A DNA stretch of 64,000 nucleotides from Crossaster papposus (Eukaryota; Echinodermata; Asteroidea; Velatida; Solasteridae), in contig JBAIAA010001624.1 in NCBI GenBank assembly GCA_037893245.1, positions 85,471 to 149,470 of the forward strand. Reading direction: 5' to 3'. The position numbers were made by a program, and so were the translations under genes. Positions 59,001 to 64,000 of the stretch are shown in pieces (positions within the stretch are counted from its first letter, which is position 1; every line of letters begins with the position of its first letter). The notes under the pieces were generated by a model. It did not search any database, was not told the DNA's origin, and saw nothing but the letters and a program-made list of their open reading frames with translations.

Positions 59001-62000
59001 ATATGTAAAGGGAAAGAAGTGTGCATAAGAAATATGTAAAGGGAAAGAAGTGTGCATAAGAAATATGTAAAGGGAAAGAAGTGTGCATAAGAAATATGTA
59101 AAGGGAAAGAAGTGTGCATAAGAAATATGTAAAGGGAAAGAAGTGTGCATAAGAAATATGTAAAGGGAAAGAAGTGTGCATAAGAAATATGTAAAGGGAA
59201 AGAAGTGTGCATAAGAAATATGTAAAGGGAAAGAAGTGTGCATAAGAAATATGTAAAGGGAAAGAAGTGTGCATAAGAAATATGTAAAGGGAAAGAAGTG
59301 TGCATAAGAAATATGTAAAGGGAAAGAAGTGTGCATAAGAAATATGTAAAGGGAAAGAAGTGTGCATAAGAAATATGTAAAGGGAAAGAAGTGTGCATAA
59401 GAAATATGTAAAGGGAAAGAAGTGTGCATAAGAAATATGTAAAGGGAAAGAAGTGTGCATAAGAAATATGTAAAGGGAAAGAAGTGTGCATAAGAAATAA
59501 CATGATGGGAACAAGCCTCGAGTAAATATGTAAAGGGAAAGAAGTGTGCATAAGAAATATGTAAAGGGAAAGAAGTGTGCATAAGAAATATGTAAAGGGA
59601 AAGAAGTGTGCATAAGAAATATGTAAAGGGAAAGAAGTGTGCATAAGAAATATGTAAAGGGAAAGAAGTGTGCATAAGAAATATGTAAAGGGAAAGAAGT
59701 GTGCATAAGAAATATGTAAAGGGAAAGAAGTGTGCATAAGAAATATGTAAAGGGAAAGAAGTGTGCATAAGAAATATGTAAAGGGAAAGAAGTGTGCATA
59801 AGAAATATGTAAAGGGAAAGAAGTGTGCATAAGAAATATGTAAAGGGAAAGAAGTGTGCATAAGAAATATGTAAAGGGAAAGAAGTGTGCATAAGAAATA
59901 TGTAAAGGGAAAGAAGTGTGCATAAGAAATATGTAAAGGGAAAGAAGTGTGCATAAGAAATATGTAAAGGGAAAGAAGTGTGCATAAGAAATATGTAAAG
60001 GGAAAGAAGTGTGCATAAGAAATATGTAAAGGGAAAGAAGTGTGCATAAGAAATATGTAAAGGGAAAGAAGTGTGCATAAGAAATATGTAAAGGGAAAGA
60101 AGTGTGCATAAGAAATATGTAAAGGGAAAGAAGTGTGCATAAGAAATATGTAAAGGGAAAGAAGTGTGCATAAGAAATATGTAAAGGGAAAGAAGTGTGC
60201 ATAAGAAATATGTAAAGGGAAAGAAGTGTGCATAAGAAATATGTAAAGGGAAAGAAGTGTGCATAAGAAATATGTAAAGGGAAAGAAGTGTGCATAAGAA
60301 ATATGTAAAGGGAAAGAAGTGTGCATAAGAAATATGTAAAGGGAAAGAAGTGTGCATAAGAAATATGTAAAGGGAAAGAAGTGTGCATAAGAAATATGTA
60401 AAGGGAAAGAAGTGTGCATAAGAAATATGTAAAGGGAAAGAAGTGTGCATAAGAAATATGTAAAGGGAAAGAAGTGTGCATAAGAAATATGTAAAGGGAA
60501 AGAAGTGTGCATAAGAAATATGTAAAGGGAAAGAAGTGTGCATAAGAAATATGTAAAGGGAAAGAAGTGTGCATAAGAAATATGTAAAGGGAAAGAAGTG
60601 TGCATAAGAAATATGTAAAGGGAAAGAAGTGTGCATAAGAAATATGTAAAGGGAAAGAAGTGTGCATAAGAAATATGTAAAGGGAAAGAAGTGTGCATAA
60701 GAAATATGTAAAGGGAAAGAAGTGTGCATAAGAAATATGTAAAGGGAAAGAAGTGTGCATAAGAAATATGTAAAGGGAAAGAAGTGTGCATAAGAAATAT
60801 GTAAAGGGAAAGAAGTGTGCATAAGAAATATGTAAAGGGAAAGAAGTGTGCATAAGAAATATGTAAAGGGAAAGAAGTGTGCATAAGAAATATGTAAAGG
60901 GAAAGAAGTGTGCATAAGAAATATGTAAAGGGAAAGAAGTGTGCATAAGAAATATGTAAAGGGAAAGAAGTGTGCATAAGAAATATGTAAAGGGAAAGAA
61001 GTGTGCATAAGAAATATGTAAAGGGAAAGAAGTGTGCATAAGAAATATGTAAAGGGAAAGAAGTGTGCATAAGAAATATGTAAAGGGAAAGAAGTGTGCA
61101 TAAGAAATATGTAAAGGGAAAGAAGTGTGCATAAGAAATATGTAAAGGGAAAGAAGTGTGCATAAGAAATATGTAAAGGGAAAGAAGTGTGCATAAGAAA
61201 TATGTAAAGGGAAAGAAGTGTGCATAAGAAATATGTAAAGGGAAAGAAGTGTGCATAAGAAATATGTAAAGGGAAAGAAGTGTGCATAAGAAATATGTAA
61301 AGGGAAAGAAGTGTGCATAAGAAATATGTAAAGGGAAAGAAGTGTGCATAAGAAATATGTAAAGGGAAAGAAGTGTGCATAAGAAATATGTAAAGGGAAA
61401 GAAGTGTGCATAAGAAATATGTAAAGGGAAAGAAGTGTGCATAAGAAATATGTAAAGGGAAAGAAGTGTGCATAAGAAATATGTAAAGGGAAAGAAGTGT
61501 GCATAAGAAATATGTAAAGGGAAAGAAGTGTGCATAAGAAATATGTAAAGGGAAAGAAGTGTGCATAAGAAATATGTAAAGGGAAAGAAGTGTGCATAAG
61601 AAATATGTAAAGGGAAAGAAGTGTGCATAAGAAATATGTAAAGGGAAAGAAGTGTGCATAAGAAATATGTAAAGGGAAAGAAGTGTGCATAAGAAATATG
61701 TAAAGGGAAAGAAGTGTGCATAAGAAATATGTAAAGGGAAAGAAGTGTGCATAAGAAATATGTAAAGGGAAAGAAGTGTGCATAAGAAATATGTAAAGGG
61801 AAAGAAGTGTGCATAAGAAATATGTAAAGGGAAAGAAGTGTGCATAAGAAATATGTAAAGGGAAAGAAGTGTGCATAAGAAATATGTAAAGGGAAAGAAG
61901 TGTGCATAAGAAATATGTAAAGGGAAAGAAGTGTGCATAAGAAATATGTAAAGGGAAAGAAGTGTGCATAAGAAATATGTAAAGGGAAAGAAGTGTGCAT

Positions 62001-64000
62001 AAGAAATATGTAAAGGGAAAGAAGTGTGCATAAGAAATATGTAAAGGGAAAGAAGTGTGCATAAGAAATATGTAAAGGGAAAGAAGTGTGCATAAGAAAT
62101 ATGTAAAGGGAAAGAAGTGTGCATAAGAAATATGTAAAGGGAAAGAAGTGTGCATAAGAAATATGTAAAGGGAAAGAAGTGTGCATAAGAAATATGTAAA
62201 GGGAAAGAAGTGTGCATAAGAAATATGTAAAGGGAAAGAAGTGTGCATAAGAAATATGTAAAGGGAAAGAAGTGTGCATAAGAAATATGTAAAGGGAAAG
62301 AAGTGTGCATAAGAAATATGTAAAGGGAAAGAAGTGTGCATAAGAAATATGTAAAGGGAAAGAAGTGTGCATAAGAAATATGTAAAGGGAAAGAAGTGTG
62401 CATAAGAAATATGTAAAGGGAAAGAAGTGTGCATAAGAAATATGTAAAGGGAAAGAAGTGTGCATAAGAAATATGTAAAGGGAAAGAAGTGTGCATAAGA
62501 AATATGTAAAGGGAAAGAAGTGTGCATAAGAAATATGTAAAGGGAAAGAAGTGTGCATAAGAAATATGTAAAGGGAAAGAAGTGTGCATAAGAAATATGT
62601 AAAGGGAAAGAAGTGTGCATAAGAAATATGTAAAGGGAAAGAAGTGTGCATAAGAAATATGTAAAGGGAAAGAAGTGTGCATAAGAAATATGTAAAGGGA
62701 AAGAAGTGTGCATAAGAAATATGTAAAGGGAAAGAAGTGTGCATAAGAAATATGTAAAGGGAAAGAAGTGTGCATAAGAAATATGTAAAGGGAAAGAAGT
62801 GTGCATAAGAAATATGTAAAGGGAAAGAAGTGTGCATAAGAAATATGTAAAGGGAAAGAAGTGTGCATAAGAAATATGTAAAGGGAAAGAAGTGTGCATA
62901 AGAAATATGTAAAGGGAAAGAAGTGTGCATAAGAAATATGTAAAGGGAAAGAAGTGTGCATAAGAAATATGTAAAGGGAAAGAAGTGTGCATAAGAAATA
63001 TGTAAAGGGAAAGAAGTGTGCATAAGAAATATGTAAAGGGAAAGAAGTGTGCATAAGAAATATGTAAAGGGAAAGAAGTGTGCATAAGAAATATGTAAAG
63101 GGAAAGAAGTGTGCATAAGAAATATGTAAAGGGAAAGAAGTGTGCATAAGAAATATGTAAAGGGAAAGAAGTGTGCATAAGAAATATGTAAAGGGAAAGA
63201 AGTGTGCATAAGAAATATGTAAAGGGAAAGAAGTGTGCATAAGAAATATGTAAAGGGAAAGAAGTGTGCATAAGAAATATGTAAAGGGAAAGAAGTGTGC
63301 ATAAGAAATATGTAAAGGGAAAGAAGTGTGCATAAGAAATATGTAAAGGGAAAGAAGTGTGCATAAGAAATATGTAAAGGGAAAGAAGTGTGCATAAGAA
63401 ATATGTAAAGGGAAAGAAGTGTGCATAAGAAATATGTAAAGGGAAAGAAGTGTGCATAAGAAATATGTAAAGGGAAAGAAGTGTGCATAAGAAATATGTA
63501 AAGGGAAAGAAGTGTGCATAAGAAATATGTAAAGGGAAAGAAGTGTGCATAAGAAATATGTAAAGGGAAAGAAGTGTGCATAAGAAATATGTAAAGGGAA
63601 AGAAGTGTGCATAAGAAATATGTAAAGGGAAAGAAGTGTGCATAAGAAATATGTAAAGGGAAAGAAGTGTGCATAAGAAATATGTAAAGGGAAAGAAGTG
63701 TGCATAAGAAATATGTAAAGGGAAAGAAGTGTGCATAAGAAATATGTAAAGGGAAAGAAGTGTGCATAAGAAATATGTAAAGGGAAAGAAGTGTGCATAA
63801 GAAATATGTAAAGGGAAAGAAGTGTGCATAAGAAATATGTAAAGGGAAAGAAGTGTGCATAAGAAATATGTAAAGGGAAAGAAGTGTGCATAAGAAATAT
63901 GTAAAGGGAAAGAAGTGTGCATAAGAAATATGTAAAGGGAAAGAAGTGTGCATAAGAAATATGTAAAGGGAAAGAAGTGTGCATAAGAAATATGTAAAGG
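53042..64000. repeat. Satellite block 5: about 350 nearly identical 31-bp units
   Basis: Apart from three defects, every unit I read is the same. The defects are a missing G at about 53461 (TAAAGGAAAG), an extra T at about 53871 (GAATGTGTGC), and one eroded 67-bp unit at about 59498-59528 (ATAACATGATGGGAACAAG, several single and double base deletions). The array runs past the window end. The contrast with the variant-rich left arm is strong. Recent amplification is one explanation and long-read consensus artefact another. Confidence 0.95.

Noticed and set aside
46671-63953. Giant minus-strand open frames of up to ~5,760 codons encoding a 31-residue periodic peptide
   Set aside because: They follow from a stop-free 31-bp tandem unit read in a frame-cycling manner. 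All three frames are open equally, with no start context, domain or codon bias.
1-64000. tRNA, rRNA or telomeric repeats
   Set aside because: No cloverleaf, rRNA-like sequence or TTAGGG-type array was seen in the non-satellite segments.

Overview
This window is eukaryotic repeat DNA, almost certainly from an animal genome. About 55 kb of the 64 kb is one tandem satellite with a 31-bp unit (clean example 481-511). Embedded in it are one apparently intact tyrosine-recombinase (YR) retrotransposon of the Ngaro type (23542-30715) and two copies of a ~0.7-kb foreign segment (42666-43366 and 46042-46743). There is no host gene, tRNA or rRNA that I can support. Ngaro-type elements carrying an SGNH hydrolase are known from fishes, echinoderms, molluscs and other invertebrates; the window does not allow a finer assignment.

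Layout. (1) 1-23543: 31-bp satellite interspersed with about 70 copies of a 67-bp variant, which is the 31-bp unit plus a 36-bp insertion. The block is organised in kilobase-scale higher-order repeats (HORs) of about 3.85, 1.43 and 4.2-4.3 kb. (2) 23542-30715: the retrotransposon, all genes on the + strand. (3) 30716-42665: satellite with a 3,480-bp HOR, then a spacer-free stretch. (4) 42666-46743: the foreign segment, 2.7 kb of satellite, then the foreign segment again; the pair is offset by 3,376-3,377 bp. (5) 46744-53041: satellite with point-variant HORs. (6) 53042-64000: about 350 almost perfectly identical 31-bp units, running off the end of the window.

The retrotransposon has the split-direct-repeat architecture A1-genes-B1-A2-B2. 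A1 and A2 are both 394 bp and B1 and B2 are 689/690 bp, nearly identical by eye. Gene order is Gag (RG-rich N-terminus, CCCH plus CCHC zinc fingers), reverse transcriptase/RNase H, tyrosine recombinase, and SGNH hydrolase. All expected catalytic residues are present. Gag and RT are in one frame separated by a single TGA, which suggests stop-codon readthrough. The insertion has no target-site duplication: the two ends share only AA with the satellite target, as expected when a YR recombines a circular intermediate into the target. The HOR copy near 34194 provides an empty-site comparison inside the same window.

Very long minus-strand open frames across the satellite (up to ~5,760 codons) are an arithmetic artefact. 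The 31-bp unit has no stop in any minus-strand frame, and 31 is not a multiple of 3.
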